In this document: in pieces, positions 10,301-19,032 of the stretch
How positions within the stretch are numbered: position 1 is the stretch's first letter
How the letters are laid out: each line of letters starts with the position of its first letter
Assembly: GCA_963422705.1 (NCBI GenBank)
Contig: OY730443.1
Location: 1,612,001 to 1,676,000 of the forward strand
Reading direction: 5' to 3'
DNA: 64,000 bases
Origin: G963422705 sp963422705
GTDB lineage: Bacteria; Poribacteria; WGA-4E; WGA-3G
Program-made: the position numbers and the translations under genes
The notes under the pieces: model-generated
Told to the model about the DNA's origin: nothing
Seen by the model: only the letters and a program-made list of their open reading frames with translations
Database searches by the model: none

Positions 10301-11103
10301 TCGTTTGCCCCTCTAGTCAACAAAATTCTGCCGGAGATACGTCCTTTGACGACTTTAATGATATAAATTCCTTGTGTTTCATCTAAATGCACATCTCCAT
10401 TATCCGTTACAAGTTCTATTTTTCCGCGGATGCGCTGTACCCGAATATCCCCATTTTTCGTTTGGAGTTTGACAGAAATATCCGGCGGCACTTCAATCGC
10501 GCAGTTTAGTTGAATCTCTTTTTCTAGAAACGGTTTATTTTTTAGGCTTTTTGTGGTTAATGGGATAGGTGCTAATGGTGATTCAGCAGTCGTTTTTTGT
10601 GGGCGCGCGAGGTTTGGAAATTGAATGTTTAACTGAAGTGTATTATCTTTCCGTGTTTCGACTAAGGAAATGTTATCCAGATAGGTTTCTACATCCGCCA
10701 CCGGCGCTTGAAATTCGCCTTGATTCACTGAGTAACGTTTTGTGAGTTTTACCCGAATCATGTCACTATCTATTTTTTTTTGATGAGAACGTTCAGGGCG
10801 TTTTGGTGTACCCGGCTCCGCGTCCACCTCGTCCCCAAGCTCCTTACTTATCAAGACAATGTTTCCGCGCACCTCTAAATTGAAGGATATCCGATAGACA
10901 TCCTCAAGACTGAAGATGTGAGTTGAGGCGGTTTCCACAGTCTTAATTGGTGCGGCGATAGGTAGAATACTTTCTTGATTCACGGGTTGAGCAGACAGAT
11001 TCTGCATCAACATTGAGCCCAATAACATCAGATAAAAAATGATATGAAGCAATCGAGGAATATTGAAGCACATATGTTTACACAATTCGAATAGAGAAAG
11101 CAT
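7324..11103 (-). CDS. Omp85/BamA-like outer membrane protein fused to CBM9-like and adhesin-like domains
   Basis: Large exported protein of about 1,259 residues. After a signal peptide ending near LSAQ comes a beta-rich region at about 200-330 (repeats such as KNGDIRV and DNGDVHL, as in DUF4097 adhesin-like proteins). A CBM9-like carbohydrate-binding domain follows at about 375-605 (VIDGNLLEKAWIDA, FYIGVKAYF, IWEDEAVEILLDP). Three POTRA-like repeats lie at about 617-865 (AIEILGNRTI, EIDITGNRSF, EIRFTGNKRI). The C-terminal Omp85 barrel carries the conserved loop motif GGGDTVRGYP. It may assemble or export a surface or secreted partner, or bind glycans itself. The ATG at 11103 was chosen; 11073 also gives a good signal peptide, and a longer frame reaches 11226. 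Confidence 0.85.
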   Translation of the reverse strand: MLSLFELCKHMCFNIPRLLHIIFYLMLLGSMLMQNLSAQPVNQESILPIAAPIKTVETASTHIFSLEDVYRISFNLEVRGNIVLISKELGDEVDAEPGTPKRPERSHQKKIDSDMIRVKLTKRYSVNQGEFQAPVADVETYLDNISLVETRKDNTLQLNIQFPNLARPQKTTAESPLAPIPLTTKSLKNKPFLEKEIQLNCAIEVPPDISVKLQTKNGDIRVQRIRGKIELVTDNGDVHLDETQGIYIIKVVKGRISGRILLTRGANEINTKDGSIALAVLDAVAAPLDLTAHGGGIELRLSENYPADVEVESERKQVLVNLPAQIEDDSHMRLNGGGPLLRLKTTHAISILPIATPPETESVFAETAKHVPKSGVAPVIDGNLLEKAWIDAAHLHSFQEPEGSETPANPTEALLMWDTQNFYIGVKAYFPHIQVSRVSQTQQDSPIWEDEAVEILLDPNPQTERYYHFVVNPLGAIFDQVVNSVGSPILRFVPNDVQWKTQTDATQTFKADSIWNSDAKVATRINATFWSLEIAIPRHQLEQQTQDTWHFNVHRKAQGQSINPQSPELTTKREYSYWLPTYDVEHPWWPHWKEALGSLKLVTPESQLPESFESEEKLRVTAIEILGNRTIPTEVVLKQLPIEHGDVITNSELSWLIAELENHDWFQEVRLETVATAPPSQLITSETVQKPPPEKFTSERVASPTYTLRIRLIEAPVQFAREIDITGNRSFPEQFIKEWFDLASGYLAVATVKLKQQLIVHFYRNRGYEFATVTHQFVNDVLSFSINEGSLDEIRFTGNKRISHAELAAALDFAPDDVYYRTLGQVKIRRMREQLTQHNEHFKSILDWRIQRDGRKNILIVDIEEQPLAKPGVSPIIGFNRVHGLVLGANGSILTRITGQELFFGSLSRGFSSRIWNYDIGIEKRFFSTTGGRYIGDIKLGAGYYKLTTSTSDNMLLPIRFNLGDVLYGTALKNYYQRHGHQAWITHVFGTSSQLRFGFTQERHDNLFKSTDWSYFNRELIKRGNSRIRRGKMRSLSLSYTFDTRDEKYSSPLLHNMGRRYLLPHGRTRRGWKGNFVIEMAGERLGGDYDFNLYKFELARYTPLFGAHYLNIRLAGDFSDAPLPQQSLLYLGGGDTVRGYPFQAFAGDRRMLLNIEYRLMKETVISTRIDTENVLGWAFSCFLDAGHVWWFDEETFSDFSIVERLKTAVGLGFSVFLGPDGERAPQCIVVELVSPVKDFSSFSSYLEDVHIIYRLNRMF

Positions 11104-11275
11104 CCGCCAAGAAATCTCATCTGTGTTCCGGGAACAGTTTAGGCGAGTACCATTCGAGTGCTGGAAATCGCTATTTACGCGACAAAATTCCGTTATGGTG
11201 CGAAACGCCGTGACGTGAAAAACCATAGAAGAAACCGTGAGAACTTCTCTTTTTCTGGATGGGCGTGATAATTAC

Positions 11276-11305
11276 TTGACACGTTTAACAATAATACTTT
11301 ATACT
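11276..11305 (+). promoter_or_regulatory. Sigma70-like promoter for the xylose isomerase-like gene
   Basis: TTGACA at 11276-11281 and TATACT at 11300-11305 are separated by 18 bases, about 63 bases upstream of the ATG at 11368. The match to both hexamers is strong. This is a sequence prediction only. Confidence 0.65.
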
Positions 11306-11367
11306 TATTATAAAAGTCAAGCAGTTTACCTAACAAAGACGTGCAGTTCGCACTGTTAGGAGAGACA

Positions 11368-12420
11368 ATGAGCAAGGAATTTACAGAATATCGTTTCTCT
11401 TTTGGTCCGTGGAATATACATGAAGGAACTGACCCATTTGGCCCGCCGGTTCGCGAATCGTTCACTTTTGATGAGAAAGTTGCATTTTACCGTGGCCTCG
11501 GTTTTGTTGGTATTCAATTTCATGATGACGACATTGTGCCGGATATTGACGAAAAACAGCACGCGCAGTTGATATCTCGGACAAAAGCAGTGAAAAAACA
11601 AATCACTAATCATGGGTTAAGTGCTGAAGTCGTCGCGCCCCGGCTGTGGGAATCCGCGAAGACGATTGATGGCGCTTACACCGCCAATTGTGCAACGGCC
11701 CGGGATTACGCCCTGGAACGTTCAAAACGGTGTATTGATGTCGCGAATGAGCTTGGATGCAAAAACCTTGTGTTATGGCTGGCTCGCGAAGGAACCTACA
11801 TTCGAGAAACAAAGCGTTCGTCAGCGGCGGTAGGCTACATTTTGGATGCAATCAATGCACTGTTGGATTACGATTCGGAAATCCGTATCCTGATTGAACC
11901 GAAGCCGAATGAGCCGATGGATATTGCTTACATCCCGACGATTGGGCACGCTATCGGGCTAGCTTATGCGAGCCACGCACCGGAACGCGTTGGCGGCCTC
12001 ATTGAAAGTGCTCACGCTATCCTCGCAGGCTTAGAACCGTCTGATGAAATGGGTTACGCACTCTATCACAAGAAGCTCTGGAGCGTTCATCTCAATGATC
12101 AGAATGGACTCAAATTTGACCAGGACAAAGCATTCGGCTCTGTCAATCTCCGCCGGGCTTTTAATCAGGTCCGGGTACTAGAAGAGAACGGGTACGGCAG
12201 AAATGGGGAGTTCGTTGGGTTAGACGTTAAAGTCATGCGGACACAACCACGGGAGCTATCAACTAAACACCTTTTGAGTAGCCGGCGTACCTTTCTTAAC
12301 CTATTAGAAAAGGTCCGGACTTATAACAGACAGGTGGAACAAGAATTTATTGCAGCAAAAGACTATGAAGGGTTGGATTTCTATATCCTTACACACCTTC
12401 TTGGTAATGAAACGGAGTAA
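11368..12420 (+). CDS. Xylose isomerase-like TIM barrel protein
   Basis: Sugar aldose-ketose isomerase of the XylA type, presumably cytoplasmic. Family motifs are present in order: FGPWNIHEGTDPFGPPVR near the start, FHDDD around residue 50 (catalytic His and Asp region), IEPKPNEP near residue 180 (metal-binding Glu and Lys), an SAHAILAGLEP segment, and VHLNDQNG with KFDQD (metal-binding Asp residues). At 350 residues it fits the shorter, actinobacterial-type class. The ATG at 11368 follows GGAGAG; an upstream in-frame ATG-like start at 11341 lacks this. It stands alone between divergent neighbours with its own promoter. True substrate may be xylose, glucose or another aldose. Confidence 0.88.
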   Translation: MSKEFTEYRFSFGPWNIHEGTDPFGPPVRESFTFDEKVAFYRGLGFVGIQFHDDDIVPDIDEKQHAQLISRTKAVKKQITNHGLSAEVVAPRLWESAKTIDGAYTANCATARDYALERSKRCIDVANELGCKNLVLWLAREGTYIRETKRSSAAVGYILDAINALLDYDSEIRILIEPKPNEPMDIAYIPTIGHAIGLAYASHAPERVGGLIESAHAILAGLEPSDEMGYALYHKKLWSVHLNDQNGLKFDQDKAFGSVNLRRAFNQVRVLEENGYGRNGEFVGLDVKVMRTQPRELSTKHLLSSRRTFLNLLEKVRTYNRQVEQEFIAAKDYEGLDFYILTHLLGNETE

Positions 12421-12519
12421 TATGGAACTGGGGCTTTTTTAGGAACAGGTGTAGATGCTTATCGTTCTATTTAGAGGCATGTTGCAACGATACTTTTTAG
12501 ATGCGTTCGTTGTTTTGGC

Positions 12520-13287
12520 ATGCGTGTCATCGGGGATAGGTGCACGGAAATTCTAAGAGATACAGAAAACGCATCGCGTAAAGCTCCACATTGTAAAACG
12601 AGAATGAGAACAGATAAGAACCTTCCACACGCGGCAACGGGGCCGCTGAGAAGAAAAACCCAAGCTGGCAATACACAAAAGTATCAATCCGTTCTACTTG
12701 TAGGGCCGCCCGGTGTCGGCAAAGGTACACAGGGTGAACTTCTGTCAGGGATTCCGGGCATTTATCACCTGTCTAGCGGTGACATGTTTCGGCAGCTGGA
12801 ACCTCACTCCGACTTAGGGAAGATTTTCCATGAGTACGCGACACGCGGGGACTTGGTGCCTGATGATATTACCGTGAAGATATGGCGGCACTACATGCAA
12901 ACCCAGATATCAAAACAGGAATATAATCCGAATTGCAACCTGCTTATCCTTGATGGCATCCCCCGGAATATTAAACAAGCAGCGCTGATAGCACCTTACA
13001 TTAATGTGCTTAAAATTATCTATATGATTTGCGAAAATCAGCAGGTAATGTTCAGCCGGATACGGGGGCGCGCAGCAAAAGAGCATCGCCTCGATGACGC
13101 GCAAGAATCAATCGTTCGGCACCGCTGGACTGTTTACAAGCGGGAAACGGAGCCACTCATCGATTACTATTCTCAGGAACTGATTCGAATCGTGGATGCC
13201 GATACGATTCCGGCAGAGGTTTTGCTACAAATCTTAAGTGCGGTAATACCCGTTCAAAAAGAACATCTTTCACCACCATTTCTGTAA
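12520..13287 (+). CDS. Adenylate kinase-like nucleoside monophosphate kinase with N-terminal extension
   Basis: P-loop kinase related to adenylate kinase. The core begins about residue 56 with GPPGVGKGTQ (Walker A), then HLSSGDMFR, GDLVPDDI and LDGIPRN (the DGFPR equivalent with Ile), then RGRAAKEHRLDD. The LID insert is short, giving a compact form. About 50 polar residues precede the core; a second ATG at 12604 would remove half of them, and neither start has a clear ribosome site. The essential adk gene usually sits in the ribosomal protein cluster, so this is probably a paralogue with unknown substrate preference. Confidence 0.75.
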   Translation: MRVIGDRCTEILRDTENASRKAPHCKTRMRTDKNLPHAATGPLRRKTQAGNTQKYQSVLLVGPPGVGKGTQGELLSGIPGIYHLSSGDMFRQLEPHSDLGKIFHEYATRGDLVPDDITVKIWRHYMQTQISKQEYNPNCNLLILDGIPRNIKQAALIAPYINVLKIIYMICENQQVMFSRIRGRAAKEHRLDDAQESIVRHRWTVYKRETEPLIDYYSQELIRIVDADTIPAEVLLQILSAVIPVQKEHLSPPFL

Positions 13288-13332
13288 TGTTTTTTCTCCT
13301 TTTCACGAGTAGATGGTTCTCTTTTGGCTCAT

Positions 13333-15252
13333 CTACTTTTCTGTTTTAAGCGAATGAGCCCGGCGATAAAGACGTATCTCCGGATGTGCGAGCGCATGCA
13401 TAGGAAACGGGGCGCCGGTATCGGATATGCGGATGCCTAAAAATTGCGGCGTGCGACGAAATATCTTGCGTAATTCATATTTTTCTTGCCCCGCATTTTC
13501 TTGATGCAGCGCCGCGTTCTGCAATAACGAAAGGTCTTCGCCTAAAATTGGGGCATAAAACGTTAAAACATGCTGCACATCAATTGCTTCCAAAGGATAC
13601 CAGTCCGAGTTCTCAGATATCTGTGTGACATCCGGCGTGTCGTTCCCTTGCCCTGATGCATATTTTTGGAAAACTTCGGCGTTAGGCACCAGAATGAGGG
13701 CCCACTCTGCATCGGGTTCTTTCAGTTCCGGGGTAAATTCAGGAAGCAGCCAGGGGAACAAGATTTCCGGTGTGCATGAAATAGATTCATCGCTCGGGAT
13801 ATTAGCTTCTATCCACTCCGCTGCCTCAACGCGTGTCGGCTGAGATAGTAAAACAGAAGCAAAAGCCGCAGTGTAAACCAGTGAGTAAATTGCGACGGCG
13901 CCGCCAAGGAATATTCGTGAGATGACGCGAATCGGTATGTTTTGTAACTGTGCAAGCATAGCGCCGGCAAGCACGGTAAGGACTGGGTAAATTATCAGTA
14001 GATGACGCGCAAATTTGACTTTGTGCATACCAATAAATAGCAGATATGGGATGATGAAAACAAGCAGCATTCTCGTCGCCCACTTCTGCTTTTCAAAGAA
14101 GGATGGGCTAACTTGCTGAATCGTCAACGGAGTGGGTGCACTGGAAGTGTCTATCAATCGGTTTATCGCAGACTCCCGAGGTTTTGCAATCACGAACGCA
14201 TATAAGATGCTGATACTGACAAGGAGCGCAAGAGGAAAACCCATCCCCCACTTGAGAAGTGTCCACAAATAAGTCAATCGCTGTATTGCTCCCGTTTCGG
14301 CTGTGGTGAATAACCCGAAGTGTCCGCGCTGGTAGTGTGTGGCTTCATACCAAAAGTCCTCAAAAAAGAAATTCCACGTGGGCGAAACGAAATCGATGAG
14401 CCAATACGGACAAATGAACGTAAAGGTAATCATAGAAACACCAATCATGGTAACTAGCGATTTCTTTATATCTGCTGTCAAAACGGGCTGGGTGCCAAAA
14501 GAATGCCACTGGGTGCGTAGGTGAGTTGTGCAAATAAAAAGTAGGGCGGATAGAACGCCAAAGGCAGTTGTGAATTTGACACTGAAACCGATGCCGGCAA
14601 CGATGCCAAGCCACACGAGAGTTTTGCGTTGTAAGGATGCTCCGTTACGCATCAAAAGCCAGAGAAACAACGTCACACAAAAAGTGGCAGGGATGTCAAC
14701 AAGCGCGAAGCGAGATTCATTAGTGGCATGTAACATCGCGACAGCGAGAAAACCTGCCGCAATTTGCCCGCTCCGTTTGTTGTAGCAGCAAGTGCCGAGG
14801 CGATAGGTGAACCAAATTGTGGCTGTTGATAAGAGCGTATTGAGAAAACGCGCCAGCAAAATTACACGTGCGTCAGTGAGATGAAAGCCTACAATGGAGA
14901 GGAATTTGCCGGCTAAAGCGATGAGGTAGAACCAAGCGGTTCCAGGCCAGTTGTAAATTTGAGGAGGACCGCTGAAATTAATGAGATTCCGCACCTCATT
15001 CGCAATTAGCGATTCGCGCGGTTCCGGTGAAGAAGGGAGTCCCACACTTAAGCCGAGAAGGCGAAGGAATAAGCCTACGGCGAGAATACACGATATCACA
15101 AAAATGGTTTTCAACTTTAGACGTTTTTCGTCCCTAGCATCTTGGTAATTAGGGGGGCTGGTAGATGAAACGGTGATAAGAAACCGCCGGAGGGAATCCA
15201 AAAAACTTTGCAACTTTCTTTCACTATCGGGAGACTTTAGTCCAGAGTTCAT
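13333..15252 (-). CDS. GT39/ArnT-like integral membrane glycosyltransferase
   Basis: Polytopic membrane protein of the dolichyl-phosphate-mannose/ArnT superfamily (PMT_2), which moves a sugar from a lipid-phosphate donor to a periplasmic acceptor. After a charged cytosolic N-terminus the first membrane helix is FVISCILAVGLFLRLLGL. The following loop holds PEPRESLIANEVRN and IYNWPGTAWFYL, as in the family's first periplasmic loop, though the usual acidic pair is not clear. Many further helices span up to about residue 500; the C-terminal third is soluble. The start at 15252 overlaps the upstream GNAT gene by 29 bases, and an in-frame start at 15279 also exists. Acceptor unknown. Confidence 0.8.
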   Translation of the reverse strand: MNSGLKSPDSERKLQSFLDSLRRFLITVSSTSPPNYQDARDEKRLKLKTIFVISCILAVGLFLRLLGLSVGLPSSPEPRESLIANEVRNLINFSGPPQIYNWPGTAWFYLIALAGKFLSIVGFHLTDARVILLARFLNTLLSTATIWFTYRLGTCCYNKRSGQIAAGFLAVAMLHATNESRFALVDIPATFCVTLFLWLLMRNGASLQRKTLVWLGIVAGIGFSVKFTTAFGVLSALLFICTTHLRTQWHSFGTQPVLTADIKKSLVTMIGVSMITFTFICPYWLIDFVSPTWNFFFEDFWYEATHYQRGHFGLFTTAETGAIQRLTYLWTLLKWGMGFPLALLVSISILYAFVIAKPRESAINRLIDTSSAPTPLTIQQVSPSFFEKQKWATRMLLVFIIPYLLFIGMHKVKFARHLLIIYPVLTVLAGAMLAQLQNIPIRVISRIFLGGAVAIYSLVYTAAFASVLLSQPTRVEAAEWIEANIPSDESISCTPEILFPWLLPEFTPELKEPDAEWALILVPNAEVFQKYASGQGNDTPDVTQISENSDWYPLEAIDVQHVLTFYAPILGEDLSLLQNAALHQENAGQEKYELRKIFRRTPQFLGIRISDTGAPFPMHALAHPEIRLYRRAHSLKTEK

Positions 15253-15820
15253 CAGGCAGCACTTCTCGGACGTTCGCAATTTGCTCTGTCATCATCGGAA
15301 GTTTGAGTTTATCAAAAACGGCTCCCCACCGTTTAGGCTGTGTATCTTCCACGTAGACAGGCACGAATCCCAAATTCAGATAGGTTTTAATTGCAGGGAT
15401 GCGAAAATCATCGGTGTCGAGCATAGCACATTTGAAAGCGTGTTCTTCGAAATAGTAAAGCACAGCAAGGGATACCCACTTCCCAAGTTTGTGCCCAGTG
15501 TGCTCCGACGAGACGCCCACCATGTGAACGAATCCGACATCCATTTCGTCAATCGATTGCCTCCAGGCACAAGCGGTTCCGACGGGGATGCCGCGATGTG
15601 TTGCGAAATAGAGCCCATCAGGTACAAAAACGGTTTGGCCTGTAATTTCATGACGCGTGTCTTGGGCAGTTCGTTGTTTTCCACCGAACGAATCGCTGAT
15701 GATATTTGCCCAATGTTCCTCATCGCCAGCTTCGTAAGTTCGTATTCCATAGCCCGTCGGAAGTTCAATTTGGGGTAGATTTTCTAAAGTAGGAAGCGTC
15801 ATTCTGAGTTGTCGTGCCAT
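15224..15820 (-). CDS. GNAT-family N-acetyltransferase
   Basis: Acetyl-CoA-dependent acetyltransferase fold. The core appears as VGFVHMVGVSSEHTGHKLGK (strand 4 and the pyrophosphate-binding loop, with Q/R-x-x-G-x-G/A changed to HTGHKLGK) and then YFEEHAFKCAMLDTDDFR and AIKTYLNLGFVPVY near the C-terminus. The layout resembles the C-terminal half of mycothiol synthase-like GNATs, but this is a single-domain protein. It overlaps the start of the downstream membrane glycosyltransferase, so the two are probably co-transcribed. Substrate unknown. Confidence 0.83.
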   Translation of the reverse strand: MARQLRMTLPTLENLPQIELPTGYGIRTYEAGDEEHWANIISDSFGGKQRTAQDTRHEITGQTVFVPDGLYFATHRGIPVGTACAWRQSIDEMDVGFVHMVGVSSEHTGHKLGKWVSLAVLYYFEEHAFKCAMLDTDDFRIPAIKTYLNLGFVPVYVEDTQPKRWGAVFDKLKLPMMTEQIANVREVLPDELWTKVSR

Positions 15821-15936
15821 TTCCTATCCCTCTTTAAGAAGTTGTCATTGTGCCTGGCGCTCGCTGTCGTGCAATTCAGTTTGTGACGTTAATTGTACGC
15901 GTCATGATACCATATTCCGAAATTTGGCGCAAAACC

Positions 15937-15966
15937 TGTACAATTATTTTTCGAATCTGGTATAAT
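15937..15966 (+). promoter_or_regulatory. Probable promoter of aroK-aroB
   Basis: TGTACA (15937-15942) and a perfect TATAAT (15961-15966) are 18 bases apart, 45 bases before the aroK ATG. The -35 matches 4 of 6 consensus bases. Confidence 0.5.
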
Positions 15967-16010
15967 AGATATAATTAGGAACCCAACCAGATTTTTAAGG
16001 TAGTATCGGC

Positions 16011-16553
16011 ATGAACAGAACAGTGGGCAAAAATCCAAATATTGTCCTTGTCGGGTTTATGGGAACCGGTAAAACGGCCGTCGGGGAACAGCTTTCCGGC
16101 CATATGGGGATGCATTATGTTGATACAGATACTGTAATTGAAGAAAAAAACGGGCGAAGTATCAACGATATTTTCGCACAAGATGGCGAGGCGGTATTTC
16201 GGCAGTTAGAAAGTGAGGTTGTTCGAAAAGTTTCACGGCGCCGGAACCACATTATTTCTACCGGGGGTGGTGTCGTTTTGAAAGAGGAAAACTTGGTAAA
16301 CCTCAAACAGAACGGTGTCGTATTCTGCCTCACAGCAACGGCGGAAGAAATCTATCGACGCATTCGCACCGACACGTTCAGGCCGCTGCTGCAAACGCAT
16401 AAGCCATTAGAAAAGATTCGAACGATGTTAGCGGAACGTCAACCTTATTACACTCAAGCGGATTATATGGTGAAAACAGCGGGTTATTCTTTCAACGACA
16501 TCATCACGTATATTGGCTCCGTTTTTTATACGATTATTCACGCAAAATCATAA
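16011..16553 (+). CDS. aroK: Shikimate kinase
   Basis: Phosphorylates shikimate at the 3-hydroxyl with ATP, in the common aromatic pathway. The Walker A loop is GFMGTGKTAVGE at residues 15-26. The shikimate-binding VDTDTVIE and the STGGGVVL motif follow in the expected order, and TFRPLL (near residue 120) supplies the LID arginine. At 180 residues the length is typical. Only 78 bases separate it from aroB, which catalyses an earlier step of the same pathway; aroK-aroB adjacency is common in bacteria. Confidence 0.96.
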   Translation: MNRTVGKNPNIVLVGFMGTGKTAVGEQLSGHMGMHYVDTDTVIEEKNGRSINDIFAQDGEAVFRQLESEVVRKVSRRRNHIISTGGGVVLKEENLVNLKQNGVVFCLTATAEEIYRRIRTDTFRPLLQTHKPLEKIRTMLAERQPYYTQADYMVKTAGYSFNDIITYIGSVFYTIIHAKS

Positions 16554-16631
16554 TTTGTTTAAACGCGATACGCATGTTCATTAAAAGTGCTTCTGTTCTG
16601 ATAGGTGTACTTCGGGGACGTGGAGCGAACT

Positions 16632-17723
16632 GTGGAAACAAAAACGATATTTGTTGAGCTCGGCGCCAACAGTTATCCCATTATCCTTGGTAGGGAAATT
16701 CTCAATAAACTCGGAGCGTTTCTCACTGCCCATGTCAAATCAGACAAGGTGCTGATTGTCTCCGACACTTATGTCAGCCGCAGCTATTTGCCGGTAGTTG
16801 CGTCAAGTTTAACCGATGCGGGCTTTGCGGTACACAACGTTGAGGTGCCTGTCGGTGAAGAAAGCAAATCTCTCGCACAGTTTGCCCGTGTTCAAGACAG
16901 CCTTGTAGAACATCGACTTGAGCGGGGTTCAACGCTTATCGCACTAGGCGGTGGCGTCATCGGCGATTTAGGTGGATTTGTCGCTGCAACGTATATGCGT
17001 GGCATCGGTTATGTCCAGATTCCGACAACGCTACAGGCGCAAGTCGATGCGAGTGTTGGGGGGAAAACGGCAATTAACCACCCGAAGGGCAAAAATCTGA
17101 TTGGTGCGTTTCATCAACCCAAATTGGTTTTAATTGATGTAGATACGTTGAAAACTTTGCCGCAACGTGATATCCGCGCAGGACTGATTGAAGTGATTAA
17201 GATGGGGGTTATCCGGGATGAACCGTTATTCAAGCTGGTTGAGGAGAACCTTAAGGCTATTTTCGCGCTGGATGCTTCAACATTGATAGAAATAATTTCG
17301 CGGGCATGCGCCAATAAAGCGGATGTGGTAGCGCAAGATGAAAAGGAAAATCGGTTGCGAATGGTGCTTAACTATGGGCATACATTTGGCCACGCACTTG
17401 AAGCCGTAACACATTACAATACCTATCGGCATGGTGAGGCAATCGCTATCGGAATGAATTGTGCCGCGCAATTAGCGGTTAATTTGGGTATATTTTCTAA
17501 AACGGATTTTCAGCGTCAACGCCGGTTATTAAAGCTCGCCAAATTGCCGCGCAATTTTCCGCCGGAAATATCAGCGAAAACGTTGTGTGATACCATGTCC
17601 TTGGACAAAAAAAATGTAGGTGGAACGTTTCGCCTCATTCTACCGAGGCACATCGGCGAAGTCGTTATCCAAGATAACGTGGAACCAAAAGAGGTTTTGA
17701 AAGCCGTTTTGCAATGTTTTTAA
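16632..17723 (+). CDS. aroB: 3-dehydroquinate synthase
   Basis: Converts DAHP to 3-dehydroquinate using NAD and a divalent metal, the second step of the shikimate pathway. Signatures include GGGVIGDLGGFVAATYMRG, QIPTTLQAQVDASVGGKTAI, EVIKMGVI, and the metal-binding NYGHTFGHALE and HGEAIAIGM. About 363 residues, normal length. The GTG at 16632 is preferred because GGAG lies six bases upstream of it; another in-frame GTG at 16605 would add nine residues. Likely transcribed with aroK. Confidence 0.95.
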   Translation: METKTIFVELGANSYPIILGREILNKLGAFLTAHVKSDKVLIVSDTYVSRSYLPVVASSLTDAGFAVHNVEVPVGEESKSLAQFARVQDSLVEHRLERGSTLIALGGGVIGDLGGFVAATYMRGIGYVQIPTTLQAQVDASVGGKTAINHPKGKNLIGAFHQPKLVLIDVDTLKTLPQRDIRAGLIEVIKMGVIRDEPLFKLVEENLKAIFALDASTLIEIISRACANKADVVAQDEKENRLRMVLNYGHTFGHALEAVTHYNTYRHGEAIAIGMNCAAQLAVNLGIFSKTDFQRQRRLLKLAKLPRNFPPEISAKTLCDTMSLDKKNVGGTFRLILPRHIGEVVIQDNVEPKEVLKAVLQCF

Positions 17724-17781
17724 GCAGGAAAACGCCAAACAGAGGAAAGACACCGCAGACTTTTTACAGATAAGGAAATAT

Positions 17782-18930
17782 ATGAGAATTAACAAAACCG
17801 TTTTATTTTTAACAACCATGGTTCTCTGCTTATGTGCCGGTTCTGCGTTTACCCAACGGTTGGCTCCCCCTGCAAACGTCAAGGCAGTAGATACACCCAA
17901 CGACGATGGAAAAAGTATAACGATTACGTGGGATACCGGGCCCGAAGCGCCCGGCATCAGGGGTTACCAAATTCTGCGGCGTTTCGGGACAGGCGAGTTT
18001 GAGGAAATCGGGGGCATGCTCACCGATAACGCAACAACCTATACGGATGCATCTATCGAAAAAGGAACCGCTTATACCTATATCGTACGCGCTGTTAGCG
18101 AGACAGAAGCGACGGTGGATTCAGAACAAACACCGGCTGTTAAAGCGACGGGCGAGTGGTTTCATACCGGCAAGATTCCGCTGTTTATTGCGATGCTCCT
18201 CTTTTCCGCAGCGATTGTTTGGAATATCTATCATGCCCAGAGTGGAAAAGAGATTGTTGTTCGCCGCATTCCCGGCTTAGAGGCAGTAGATGAAGCCATC
18301 GGGAGAGCAACGGAGATGGGGCGGCCCATTCTCTATGTATTAGGACTAGGCGGAGTTAGCGATGTCGCCACCATCGCGAGTATGACAATCCTGGCGCAGG
18401 TAGCACGGCGAACAGCAGACTATGAAACGCCGTTACGCGTCCCATGCAATGACCCGGTTGTTTTGAACGTGGTGCGTGAGATGGTGAAAACCGCTTACCT
18501 AAATGAAGGACGCCCCGATGCATATAATGAAGATAATATCTTCTTTCTCACAGAGAACCAATTCGCTTACGCGGCCGGGGTTGACGGTATTATGGTTCGA
18601 GAAAAACCCGCAGCCATATTTATGCAAGGCTCTTTCCACGCTGAATCACTCATTCTTGCCGAAACCGGGAACTCCATTGGCGCAATTCAAATCGCCGGCA
18701 CCGCTTCTGAACACCAACTCCCCTTCTTCATCGCCGCTTGCGATTATACCTTAATCGGGGAAGAACTTTACGCCGCGAGCGCTTATCTTTCTAAAGAACC
18801 GATGCAACTTGGGAGTATCAAGGGGCAGGATTGGGGAAAACTACTCATTTTTGCCGCAATCGTTCTCGGTGTAACACTTGAATTAACCAATATTAACTGG
18901 ATTACAACACTCTTACAGCGAGTAAGTTAG
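17782..18930 (+). CDS. Fibronectin type III / DUF6754-like membrane protein
   Basis: First of four consecutive genes for unassigned membrane proteins. Signal peptide at 1-24 (ends GSAFTQ), an Fn3-type domain at about 28-125 (APPANVKAVDTPNDDGKS to YTYIVRAVSE), a membrane helix at about 134-154 (IPLFIAMLLFSAAIVWNIYH), then a soluble domain with ILYVLGLGGVSDVATIASMT and AGVDGIMVREKPAAIFMQGS, and a C-terminal helix (LLIFAAIVLGVTLELT). The C-terminal domain resembles what I recall as DUF6754. Topology suggests Fn3 outside and the main domain in the cytosol. Function unknown; the conserved operon suggests a membrane complex. Confidence 0.75.
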   Translation: MRINKTVLFLTTMVLCLCAGSAFTQRLAPPANVKAVDTPNDDGKSITITWDTGPEAPGIRGYQILRRFGTGEFEEIGGMLTDNATTYTDASIEKGTAYTYIVRAVSETEATVDSEQTPAVKATGEWFHTGKIPLFIAMLLFSAAIVWNIYHAQSGKEIVVRRIPGLEAVDEAIGRATEMGRPILYVLGLGGVSDVATIASMTILAQVARRTADYETPLRVPCNDPVVLNVVREMVKTAYLNEGRPDAYNEDNIFFLTENQFAYAAGVDGIMVREKPAAIFMQGSFHAESLILAETGNSIGAIQIAGTASEHQLPFFIAACDYTLIGEELYAASAYLSKEPMQLGSIKGQDWGKLLIFAAIVLGVTLELTNINWITTLLQRVS

Positions 18931-19032
18931 GAGATTGGGACGATTGCAACCCATAGAAGAAATCATGATACAACACCCATTCGTAAAAGTGGGCCCTCAT
19001 TGCGATATTCACACGCGAAATGAGGAGGAGCT

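Noticed and set aside
15224..15778. Plus-strand frames antisense to the GNAT gene
   Set aside because: Shadow frames of a clear GNAT coding sequence.
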